A stretch of 64,000 bases of DNA from the NCBI GenBank assembly GCA_949358305.1, contig OX442315.1, positions 744,001 through 808,000 on the forward strand, in the 5' to 3' direction. The notes beneath the pieces were generated by a model, which had not been told where the DNA came from, did not search any database, and was given only the letters and a program-made list of their open reading frames with translations. This document shows, in pieces, positions 30,799-40,781 of the stretch. A program made the position numbers and the translations under genes. Each line of letters begins with the position of its first letter. Position 1 is the stretch's first letter. The DNA comes from Strigamia acuminata (lineage: Eukaryota > Arthropoda > Chilopoda > Geophilomorpha > Linotaeniidae).

Positions 30799-31818
30799 TT
30801 TGAATCGCTGGACGAGACACGACGCGGAGAACACAAAGGCTCAGAGAGTGGCACAAAATCGGAGCACAATTCACTATTCGGAGCACTGCACTTCACTGCA
30901 CGGTTCCCTCGGTGTTCGAGGCGAAAAACCACAAATTGGGCAATTCCTTCTGAAGGAATCAAATAACCTCCGGTTGCCAGTCTGAAAGGGTCCGATCGGC
31001 TTCCTGGAGCCGCGGGAAACCTCACTTGTACCGCGACAAGCACAACCGGAGAATACGTGTAAGCGTGATCGGACTCGATCGAAGAGCAAACACGATTCTA
31101 AAGGAACCCCCAAAAGCCTTAAATTTATCTTAAAATTAACAATGATATTTCGAAAAAGGAGAAATAGGTGAATCGATCGCGGTTGCGATCCTCGCGCAAA
31201 TGAAGGCGCGGCTCGGCTTTCTCGAAAAGCCGGAGAAAACGCAATTCGGACGTTAATGTCCGAATTCTTCTCGAAAAATTCGAAAAATCGAAAATTCGAG
31301 GCTCTTCGTCCTCTTGAAAAGTTCGGTGATAACCGCCGTTCACCGGGGAACTAAGCGGCGAACAATCGAGTGTTCGATTCTCGTTGGAACCGCCGCACTT
31401 CGCTAAGCGGTGTCGAAAATCGAAAATGTGGCAAAATCTGAAAATAAATAATATTCGCCTCGAAATCCGCGAATCCCGCGTGGTTTCGGACGAAATTAAT
31501 CGAGGAATCGCTGGAAAAACAGCCCTGGCTGCTACACAGCGTCGAAAAATCGAAAAATCTGAAAATAACAATTTTTGCTTTAAAAATTCGCGAATCCCGC
31601 GGAATTTTAAGCAAAATTAACGGCGAAAATAACGGAATGTGCAGTGTGCACGATGCTAAACGTCGGCAGGGCGTCTCAGGCGATGTGCGAGACGTGAAGC
31701 AGACGAAAATCGGCCGGAATGCAGTTGAAATCTGAAAATATAAGGTTTCGTCGCACAAATCGCGAATTTCGCGAAAAATACGCCGAAAATTAATCAGAAA
31801 ATGGTTGTGTTTGACCAC
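30799..31818 (-). other. Copia-B leader with three degenerate repeats
   Basis: On the plus strand, units with CTGAAAATAA followed by a GCGAATCCCGCG or GCGAATTTCGCG core start near 31438, 31559 and 31732. Read on the element strand each ends in a pyrimidine-rich TTATTTTCAG-like run, as in the Copia-A leader. A CCCAATTTGTGGTTTT(C/T)CGCC stretch is also shared with Copia-A. Frames open through it are incidental. Confidence 0.65.
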
Positions 31819-31836
31819 AACCATCCTCTGCTACCA
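31819..31836 (-). other. Copia-B primer-binding site, initiator Met tRNA
   Basis: On the minus strand the 18 bases read TGGTAGCAGAGGATGGTT, one base after the LTR. This is identical to the Copia-A PBS. Confidence 0.88.
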
Positions 31837-31837
31837 A

Positions 31838-32385
31838 TGTAGCAGAGGAGTGCGCAAATGTCTGTGTAAAACACGTGGAAGCGTGCTTAGCAAAGCACAA
31901 TGGCGGCGCACTACACGTACGCACGAAAATGACGGCGATATCGGAATTAACCAGACGGCGATATCGGAATTAACCTGACTGCCGCACTTTAAAGTGCTTA
32001 TATGCAGTGGGAAACAACTAAACATATGCTAAAAGTATAAAACGTTTAATGAAAACAATAAAGCAACTTACAAACGAATCCATTTCTTATCTGGATGAGG
32101 AAAAGCATGGTTGTACACAGGCAGCCATGTTGGATTTGGAAAAAAGTAATGAGAAGTGACACCTAGTGCCGGTTATTGACATTATACAGAATAAATCACT
32201 GAATGGAAGAACAAATCATGTGAAAATACAAACACTATATGGAATTACATATGTAACAGCGCTAAATTAATATGAACATCGAAAGCAATCAAATAATAAC
32301 TGATATGCACTGAATATCTAAACACAATGGGAAATCTAGAAGAAACAAATATATTCATCGATAATAATTGGTCTTTAGACCAACA
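31838..32385 (-). repeat. Copia-B 5' LTR (548 bp)
   Basis: On the element strand it starts TGTTGGTCTAAAGACC and ends CTCTGCTACA. It has the same sequence as 1-364 where they overlap, and near-identity to the solo LTR at 36606-37152. Confidence 0.95.
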
Positions 32386-34076
32386 GGTTAAGCGAATATG
32401 TCAATTCGCGACCGCGTGTAGAAAACGCGCCTACGGCCGTCGTTCCACCGACGAGTTCTGTAAGCCAGCTCCCGGCACTCCAAGTCGCGCCGACTGGAGT
32501 GCAAGCGACGCTGCCACCGCCAGCACAACAGTCTTTGACGTTGCTGTTGCCGACGCAGCCATCGACGTTGCAACCATTGTCGGTACAGCAGTCATTGACG
32601 CTGCCGCCGCCGACGCAGCCTCCGCCGCCGCCGCCGCCGATGCCAGGTTCGAGCACTACGCCGGACTTGGCCGTCGACGACTGTGTGATGTTGCCCGTGC
32701 ACCTGAGTATTGCGCGGGAATGCCATAACGCCCGATTCGGAGAATATTACCCGAGCTCGGCGAGACACGACCGCACAGCGATGTGGTATGAACAGCGTGA
32801 TGAAAACGCGAGGCTAGCGCGAGAAGCAGCCAATCCATCGATTGAAGAGCTCTTAGCCTTCTCATTCGTGATGGAGGACCCGAGAGCCGCCGCCGCTGCT
32901 CTGCAGGGCGCCGACGTCACTCAGCGCCATTTCATCGAGTGGGGGATTTCGATGATGCGACACCACTCGCGTGCGTTCGCTGCAGATCCTGATCGCAGCA
33001 ACCCTGTAAATCGGCGCAGTCTACAGCTGGCTTTGACAAAAATCATGGTCCAGTTATTGACCCCCTCGCTCTTTGGGGTCGGACGACAGGCGATGGCCTG
33101 TTGGTCCGTAGTAGACAGAGAGGGTGTGCAGATACCTCGCGCACTCGTTGGGGAATGGAGCGCCATTCTCCCCAACCCGGCGATGACTCGCTTCGAGCTG
33201 ACCCGGGACGTGGTGAACCCCGAATGGGAGGGGTATAAGTTGCGGAGCATGGCCTTCCGCCACGCCGTTACCACGTGGGAGCCAACACCGTCAGCGCAGT
33301 CACACGCAATGATGGTCACGAGTGAAGAGCCGATGGAGAGCGACGCCGCCTCTTCGACTGCTTCACGTGGAGCCCCAACTCCACCTCCGCCGCCGCCACC
33401 GATGCCACCAGCAGCGGCACCAAATACACCCGTCCTATCAAATGCGGCGGGTAAGCCGAGACGCCTGCTGTGCCGGACGCCGCCAACGATGTCCGCCGCT
33501 CGCCAGAGCCTGACGCCTCCCGCAGCCCAAGAAGCGCGGGAAGAGACTGTCCAGCAGGCAGTAGTTTCGAAGAGCGCCAAGCCAGCGAAAGCGGCGAAGC
33601 CTCAGACAAACTACTATGAGAAGTTATGCGACGAGTTCTCTCAACTGTCGATGACGACAGCGACGCGAAAATTCATCCTCGCTCAGAGAGACAAGGGGAA
33701 ATCGGTATTCGTTTGGCTACACAACCAGGTGCGCCAGACCACCGATTTGATCCTCCATCAGCGTTTGCTGAGGGCCCACCGTGCGCCTCGAACGGCCGCG
33801 GAGGCGAACGCGATCCGGCACACCAATTCCGGGTTTTCGGCGTTCATTCCGCGGGTTTGGCTGCATGAGAGGAGACGTGCCCCGTACGAGCCAGCCGGCG
33901 GCCACGAATTGTGCTTTATTTCCGAGCACGAGGACCCCCGCGACCAGTCTTCAGCCTTGGTTGGAGATCTGGTTTTGCCGCCCGGCGTTGTGCCGCCCGG
34001 CGCTGAGCCGCCCGTCCCTGGAGTGAGTTTCGCCCAGGCGATGGATCCAGCGTCGGGTCCCAGCAAGAAGGATTGA
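32386..34076 (+). CDS. Element X ORF: unrecognised Pro-rich protein, 5'-truncated
   Basis: The frame is open from the Copia-B boundary (first full codon 32388) to the TGA at 34076, at least 560 codons. Its beginning was cut off by Copia-B; the GTG at 32499 and later ATGs are not convincing starts. Composition is GC-rich and unlike its neighbours. The N-terminal ~80 residues are a Pro/Gln/Ser/Thr low-complexity region with PPPPPPP. A folded-looking segment follows (HFIEWGISMMRHHSRAF, LTPSLFGVGRQAMACW), then a second Pro/Ala-rich linker, then a helical C-terminal region (YYEKLCDEFSQL, RKFILAQRDKGKSVFVWLHN). I do not recognise the family. It lies 26 bases upstream of a polypurine tract and LTR-like end, the place of an env/ORF3 or of a gag in a pol-less element. 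Confidence 0.6.
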
Positions 34077-34102
34077 TCGCTCCGAACACGCGCGGTCAGA
34101 GC

Positions 34103-34115
34103 TGGGAGGGGGACG
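34103..34115 (+). other. Element X polypurine tract
   Basis: CTGGGAGGGGGACG immediately precedes TGTGGTGACC, as a plus-strand primer site precedes a 3' LTR. Confidence 0.6.
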
Positions 34116-35188
34116 TGTGGTGACCCGACTGGGGTGGGGCACGAAGAGTTTCTCTCGTGGCCTACATACGGGTAAAGAGGGGGAGTCGCACGCGCGCCCC
34201 CCTTCCCTCAGAGCATTGACATCCAGTCAATGGACGGGCGTCTGCCCTGGGGGAGTGGGGGAGATCCGTCTCTTCCACCATTGGGTAGCTAAAGTCACCT
34301 GTCACCCCCCGCTTTGTGCAAAGGAATTTGCCTTGCACTGAGCGGGCAGAACCAACACAAAAATCAACCAAGATACACGTAAAAGCCAAACGTCCTAAAA
34401 CGATCAAGCCTAAGTACAAAGACTTCAGGAGTGACCTAGGACAAGGGACTTCCAACGTGAGTACGATTGATTTGTGTTAACCTCCGCAGAGTAACCTGCG
34501 AAACAAGATTACCACACTATTTTAGCAAGCCAGCTAGAAATAGTAAACCTACTCCAATTTAGCGAGTTGTGCAGACAAACGGTCGCACAAGCCTAAATTG
34601 CAGTAACCACGACGAGCGTTCCCGCCGCTGTGTGTATCGCCGGGAACCACCAAGCGTCCGCCGCTGTGTGATCGCCGGACACCTAAACAAAACCCTAAAC
34701 CTAGACAACAGACCAGAAGTAAGACCTTTTAGGCATTCACTCGCGCCCGACCAGCGTGAGCCCGAAGGACCGAACGAGAAACGTGAGACGAGGACGCCAT
34801 TCATTGCCACGCCGGCCCAAGACGACACCACGTTGCCACGTGGACGCCATCTTGGATCCACAGCGACAAAGGACGACCTCGACCAGTTTCCCGCCAACTT
34901 CACACACCTTTCCTTTTACCTTTATTCCTTTACATATTTTATCCCTTTTAACTGTACATTCCCGTATAATAAATACATTTATTATATTTACCCTTTTACA
35001 TTGTTTGCCGTGTCATATTCTTTTGGGTAACCGCTTGAGTAAAGCGGTAGTGAGAGATTAGAGAGTGACTCATACCACGTATCAGCGACAGACCGAGTTG
35101 AGCGCGACAAAACGAAAGCGGAACAAAAGATTCGAGGGGCGACGCCCGTTAGTGCTCAAAATGGCGGTTGGGGTTTTCAAACCTCACA
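34116..35188 (+). repeat. Element X 3' LTR candidate (~1.07 kb)
   Basis: It starts TGTGGTGACC after a polypurine tract and probably ends CCTCACA at 35188. An AATAAA lies near 34969. A GCCATCTTGG motif is at 34846-34855. Without a second copy in the window the right end is a guess. Confidence 0.5.
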
Positions 35189-35796
35189 AATCATCTAAAA
35201 ACGGTTGAAAGTGGACAGAAACTTTAATCTTAGTCTAATTTGGACGTAGACAGTCCAAATTATCAAGTGGAAACATTTAAAACGACGATACGGAACAAAA
35301 CACGAAAAACGATGTTCGAAGCCGCCACCAGACGGCGCTCTTCGAGACGATTCGGCCGCTCCGGCCTCTTCTAACCAAAAGTACGGGGTCAAGGGCCCGG
35401 AAACTGATCAAACTGAGTGGAGAAATGAATTCCTTGGGGTCTTTTTAGTTTATACCAACCAAGAACGGATTCAACGGATCAACATTTGCCGAGAAACGGC
35501 GATCGTACTTGAAAGTGGCGATGAGCGCTCATGTGCAAATGAGTGCTCGGTTGCCGGCTTGAGTCGTCTGCTTGCTGCAGACGACGGACATGGATACATA
35601 GCGTGTGGAGAGAGTTTCTGTGCCCAGAAACTCGTAGAAACTTCCATAGATGAAGCAACAACATAAAGTAAGTTGAATTATTTATCCAAAATTATAGAAA
35701 AACATCCGATTAATTGACTTTAATCGTTCAAACCGAAAAAGTGTCTCATACTGCATTAAGTTAAGGCGTTTTGAACGCGGGACGAAATTGAAATGC
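35189..35796 (-). other. Non-coding; probably BEL-2 3' end or LTR
   Basis: This lies between the element X end and the end of BEL-2 integrase. No ORF or second LTR copy was found, so the LTR limits cannot be set. Confidence 0.35.
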
Positions 35797-36605
35797 CTAT
35801 GTTGCAAACTGGCTTGCAACACCCTTAACTTCATGAAAATTTCTTAGTTGCTTCAGGTAACTCTCGCGCCAAATCCGCCAGAACTCCCAAATGAAAAGTC
35901 GTCTCTTTCTATCCAATCTCCGTAAGTCCTTCTTCTGTATCGCATGCAGCTGACGGTTGATAACCCACTTGGGCATTCCTCCAGTGAGGAAATTCTCAGG
36001 GCTGAGAATTCTCCCGCCGTCAACCTCCTCATGCACGTAGGACAGTGGCCTTGAGTTAAGCACGGAACTTATCTCGGCGGCTAGCGTCTGGAGCGTCTCC
36101 AAATCTACGGTCCTGCGCAGCAGCATCTTACGCAATTTATCTTTCACTGACCGCACAAGCCTCTCCCAGGCGCCTCCAGCCCATGGTGACAATGGTGGAA
36201 TGAACGACCAAACCACTCGCTTCTCAGAAAGTAACGTCTTAATTCCCTCCTTGGCCAGCAATTTACCTCACGACTGTATCTCCTGGCTTCCTCGCTCGAA
36301 AGTTTTGGAGTTATCGGAGAACACTTTCGCCGGGTATCCAAATCTGGCGCCGAAACGACGGAAAGCCAGAAGGAACTTCTCTACCGAAAGGTTCTCGGAA
36401 ACTTCCAAATGGATCGCTCGCGTTACTAGGCAAGTAAATAATAGAATATAGACTTTCCTTCCTTTCTCCTTATGCCTGACTGTGAGAGGACCGAGGTGGT
36501 CAATTCCTGTATGCTGGAACGGGGCTGCCGGCGTGACGCGCTCCATCGGCAGGTCACCAGTGGATGGGTTATTGCGGTCCAACCGTTCTTGTTTGCAGAC
36601 CAAGC
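35797..36605 (-). pseudogene. BEL-2 integrase core and C-terminus
   Basis: This continues the frame of 37153-38241 across the solo LTR. It carries the integrase core D in TGIDHLGPL, D in VFSDN, and E in WERLVRSVKDKLR. An in-frame TGA at 36268-36270 breaks it. The C-terminal BEL-type segment (LNSRPLSYV, LTPENFL-like LSPENFLTGG, RRLFIWEFWRIWRESYL) follows. It is a decayed copy. Confidence 0.88.
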
Positions 36606-37152
36606 TGTAGCAGAGGAGTGCGCAAATGTGTGTGTAAAACACGTGGAAGCGTGCTTAGCAAAGCACAATGGCGGCGCACTACACGTACGCACAAAAATGA
36701 CGGCGATATCGGAATTAACCAGACGGCGATATCGGAATTAACCTGACTGCCGCACTTTAAAGTGCTTATATGCAGTGGGAAACAACTAAACATATGCTAA
36801 AAGTATAAAACGTTTAATGAAAACAATAAAGCAACTTACAAACGAATCCATTTCTTATCTGGATGAGGAAAAGCATGGTTGTACACAGGCAGCCATGTTG
36901 GATTTGGAAAAAGTAATGAAAAGTGACACCTAGTGCCGGTTATTGACATTATACAGAATAAATCACTGAATGGAAGAACAAATCATGTGAAAATACAAAC
37001 ACTATATGGAATTACATATGTAACAGCGCTAAATTAATATGAACATCGAAAGCAATCAAATAATAACTGATATGCACTGAATATCTAAACACAATGGGAA
37101 ATCTAGAAGAAACAAATATATTCATCGATAATAATTGGTCTTTAGACCAACA
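36606..37152 (-). repeat. Solo Copia-B LTR (547 bp) inside BEL-2
   Basis: It matches 31838-32385 with only a few differences and has the ends TGTAGC...CCAACA. It is flanked by CAAGC at 36601-36605 and 37153-37157. A full element was once here and was lost by LTR-LTR recombination, leaving one LTR within the integrase zinc-finger codons. Confidence 0.95.
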
Positions 37153-38565
37153 CAAGCAACTCCGGATCACAGCCTTGACCGTTCGGCGTCCTCTTACAAT
37201 CCAATACTTGTCTCTCAACCGGTAAAACGTCTCACTCAGCTCACCATGCAGGAGCTGTAAGTGGACCTTCTTGATGATTAGCCTTGTTACCCAACTATCC
37301 GGGTGTAAAATGATGGGAAACGCCTCGTCAAAGGGAAGAGCCGACTTTCCTAGACGACTTCTGAGCCGAAGTAAATCTCTTTCATCTAGAAAAATGTCGA
37401 AATTTTTCAGGATGGATGACCTAACCACTTTCTCTTTCAACTCTGCAGCTCGTCTTTCGTCCGGAAAACTCAAGATCTGAGCCAAGCGGATGACTCTCTC
37501 CTTGGCAACTTCTAACTCGAGAACCTCGAGGTCCCTCCCGCGGGCGGAAAAAGGAAGCCAGCGTCGCATGAAAGCAAAAACTCGCACGAGGCGATTAAAA
37601 TTGCTAAATCGCTTGAAAACCTCGCATATATGTGTTTCTCCATCTGACGCAACTAAAGCTACCTTTTCCTTCTTTGCCTCTTCCATTGGGAGGTCAACGT
37701 CTTCGGGTTCGTCAACGAGGTCTTCCAACTGACCAGGCCCGTCCCACCAGAGACGGTTGGCCAAAAGGCTCTTTGCCTCGCATGGTCTGGTCAAAACGTC
37801 TGCCGGATTCCGATCCGTCGGGATGTATGCCCACTGACTCGGACTTGACTTCTCGAGAACTTCTGCCACTCTGTTGGAGACATATGGCTTCCACCTGTTC
37901 TTATCAGACTTCAACCACCCGAGCGCGACCATTGAGTCCGAGTAATACCTTATCTTCCCAATTGGATACCCCGGTAGGAAATCTTCCAGGATATACTCCA
38001 CCATCCGGACTCCAACAACAGTTGCGGTCAACTCAAGGCGAGGTAAAGTCAACTTAGTGGTGGGGGCAATTCTGCTTTTGCTCAAGAGCAGTTGGGTTGC
38101 GCCCGACGCAGCTCGAATGTAGATTGCGCACCCGTAGGCCTGTGGACTTGCGTCGCAAAAGACGTCAATGTCCATCTCTTGGCCCGAGTACGTCCCCATC
38201 CAACGCTTCACCCGGGCTTCGGTGAGGCGCTGAAGATCGGCTTACCATTTGGCCACTATCTCTCGGTTCTCTTCTGAAATAATGTCGTCCCATTTGATGT
38301 CGCGACCCCACATACTCTGTAAGAGCAGCTTCATCCGCAAAATGACTGGAGCTATCAACCCTAAGGGGTCGAAGACTGATGCCAATAATGACAGAATGCC
38401 CCTCCTGGACCGGGGGATCTCAACACCGGTGGGGATCTTGAACATAAGCGTGTCGTCTTGGACACTCCAAAGGATGCCCAGCATTTTGACAATGCCTAAA
38501 TCTTCAAACTTGTCTGCACGCATGTGGAATAACATAAACGCCAGTCTTCTTGTATCTTTCTGCAA
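37153..38565 (-). pseudogene. BEL-2 pol: RT thumb, RNase H, integrase N-terminus
   Basis: The piece begins at the RT deletion joint (~38540-38565) with KMLGILWSV and the GILSLLASVFDPLGLIAP motif typical of BEL/Pao. RNase H is seen as DVFCDASPQAYGCAIY and LPRLELTA. The integrase zinc region follows. A TAA at 38242-38244 interrupts the frame; the frame is otherwise preserved to 37153. Confidence 0.88.
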
Positions 38566-40781
38566 GAGGTACTACTTCCGCGTGCTCTTCTTTGACGTAG
38601 TCCCACATGGCCTTGTTATAACGTTCTTTATGGTCGCTGTTACTATCAATTCGCCTAAGCGTATGTGATAGCTGGTTCAGAGCCAACTCCCAGTTCGACT
38701 CCAAAGCCCCGATCTTATCGTTGAAGGGCAAACAAACTTGGTAGCGACCATCATCCATTCGCTTGTGCGACTTCTCAAAGCGATCTCGTACAAAATCTGA
38801 ATCGCGTTCGCCAGCTGTAATACCAACAGCCTCCAAACTCCAAAGCTTTTCCAAATCACGTTCAGTCTTAATCTCACAGGTGTTGCAGCAAGACACGTCA
38901 CGCGAGCTCTCTGAGAAGACATCTGTCGATCCAGCGGCTCCTGACAGCACCCACCCAAAAATGGTATTGACCAAACCCAAGCGGTTATCCAAACGCTTCC
39001 GTCCATCAAGGCAGATTTCCCACCAAACATCAACTCCAAGCAAGATATCAACATTGCCTGCAGTCGAAGGTAAGTCCTCAGCCAATTCGAACCCCAAATC
39101 TTTAACCTTCTGAATGGTGTCAGGGCTGGCTATCCCATAAACGTGTGGTAAGCTTTTTGCACTTAAAGCTGTCACCTTGAGCTCTCTGGCTCCGTGTCGA
39201 GACTGAAGGAGTAGCTTATAAACGTCATAAGACGCCGATCCAGCATTCTCTTCATTCAGGCGTTGGGCTGTGGCTTCAATTGATCCACAACTCTTCAACC
39301 GTATCCGGTCGGCTACACTCTTTAAAATGTAGGACCGATGGCTGCCCGGATCTAACATGCCACGTATCGTGTGCGAACCTCCAGACTTTGTTTTTAACTC
39401 CGCTGTGAAAATCATCAACTGAAGTGTTGATGAGATCACCAAGGAGACGTTTGCGCTCACGTCCTTGGGCTTCTCTATGCCACCTCCACTCTTTGCGTTC
39501 AATTTTCTACAGATGGACGAGTGGTGCCGTCCGCCGCAAGTCCTGCAGCTGGTCTTAACCTGGCATCGCATTGCCCTGTGACCTTCTTGTAGGCAATTGA
39601 AGCAAAGTCGGTTCTGTTGCGCTATTGTGGACTTTTCCGCCACACTCATTTCCTTTTTGCAGAAGGTGTTCGCATGACCCTCTTTGCAAAAAATGCAAAT
39701 TGCGCTCTCCACTGTCGACTTTGGGCTCAAAGACTCTTTGGCTCTTTTGGATGTAGCGAATGTGGACGTCTTTCTTCTCTGAAAGACCTCCAGTGCCCAT
39801 AACATCCTCCATTTGTTCCAAAAGCTGTACTTCAGCCGCAAAGAAATTCAAGATCGTTACCAAATTGGAAGTCTTAGTCCCTTGCTGCTGGTAAAATCGC
39901 ATAACCATTGCAGGTGGAAATTTCCTTAGCACATCAGGTGCTAGGAGCAGACCAGCTGTCTGCACGGGAACGCTCAATTGTTCCAGCAAACGTATTGCAG
40001 TGGACACCTTGGTCAATTGCGTCCGAACAGCTTTAGCCGGGTGTAGCTCGGTAACCTGTCTCATGTCCCTTATGGACTTGACTAAAGCCACTCTCTGGGC
40101 CTCATCGTCCTCATAACATCGGACTAACTCCTCTCTTGCTAAGTTGTAGTTACCATCCATCAAAGGGAATGCTGAAATCAGCGTTGCAGCTTCTCCTACA
40201 CACAGCGACTGCAAGTATTGCAGCTTCTCAATCTCAGATAAATCCGGGTTGCTGTGAACAGCAGAATCAAACCCGCTTAAAAAGGGACGAAACTGGGTCA
40301 CCTCTCCCTTGAACTTTTGCATCTCGAGCTTAGGAAGCTTTGCATTATTATGCCTCCTTGTCGATTGATTCACAATCTGGCTCAAATTCGGATTCTGAGA
40401 TGCATTGGCTGAAAATGCAGAAGCATTTGCTGTGTTAGCCGACCAATGAGTCGCGTGCTTTTTGGACATCTGGGTTCTGCTTTTAAGAACTGAAATCGGT
40501 GTCTCTAACTCTTCGATTTCCCTTAAGTATCCTAAATATTGATCCCTTGTCAGTTTTGGCTGCATGGTGTTCAGGTCGTTAATCATCTTCAGAATCTTTT
40601 CATCGGCGACCATTTCTATGGCTTCCAACTCGCCTGTGTCTTTTAAGGTCAAAGACCTTCTCAGAACCGCGTCCAAGGAGATTCCCACAGTCGTGAATCT
40701 ACCAGCCAACACGTCCATCTCCTCTGGTTGTTCTGCAACCGTGACTGGAGACGCGACCCTTGACGTCCCTCCGGATGCCAT
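38520..40781 (-). pseudogene. BEL-2 gag and protease
   Basis: The start ATG is 40781 (MASGGTSRV). A DUF1759-like Gag segment (FKGEVTQFRPFLSGF, KLQYLQSLCVGEAA) is followed by a frameshift near 39775. Three Cys/His clusters come next (CIFCKEGHANTFC, CFNCLQEGHRAMRC, CRTCGGRHHSSIC), then an aspartic protease in which the active site reads LDPGSHRS instead of the D-S-G form of BEL-1. Coding is lost at the RT deletion near 38540. Confidence 0.88.

Larger units (their letters stand above)
1..32385 (-). mobile_element. Copia-B: Ty1/Copia LTR retrotransposon, split by three nested insertions
   Basis: The element runs right to left. Its 5' LTR is 31838-32385, PBS 31819-31836, gag-pol lies in four pieces (30798-27997, 19699-18595, 11124-10315, 884-573), and the 3' LTR (1-364) is cut by the window edge. 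With the three inserts removed, about 7.2 kb of element is visible and roughly 7.36 kb is expected in full, matching Copia-A (7470 bp). No frameshift or stop is seen in any coding piece. The visible 364 bp of the left LTR looks identical to the right LTR, so the element itself is young. Its outer TSD cannot be checked because the left end lies outside the window. Confidence 0.93.
35797..40781 (-). mobile_element. BEL-2: decayed BEL/Pao retrotransposon, coding part
   Basis: Gag, protease, part of pol and integrase of a BEL/Pao element are read right to left. Lesions: a frameshift near 39775 at the gag zinc-knuckle boundary, loss of most of the RT domain near 38540, TAA at 38242-38244, TGA at 36268-36270, and a solo Copia-B LTR at 36606-37152. 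The element cannot be autonomous. Confidence 0.88.

Noticed and set aside
34569-35030. 153-codon ORF within the element X LTR
   Set aside because: It lies inside an LTR-like sequence, has low complexity in the second half and no recognisable motif.
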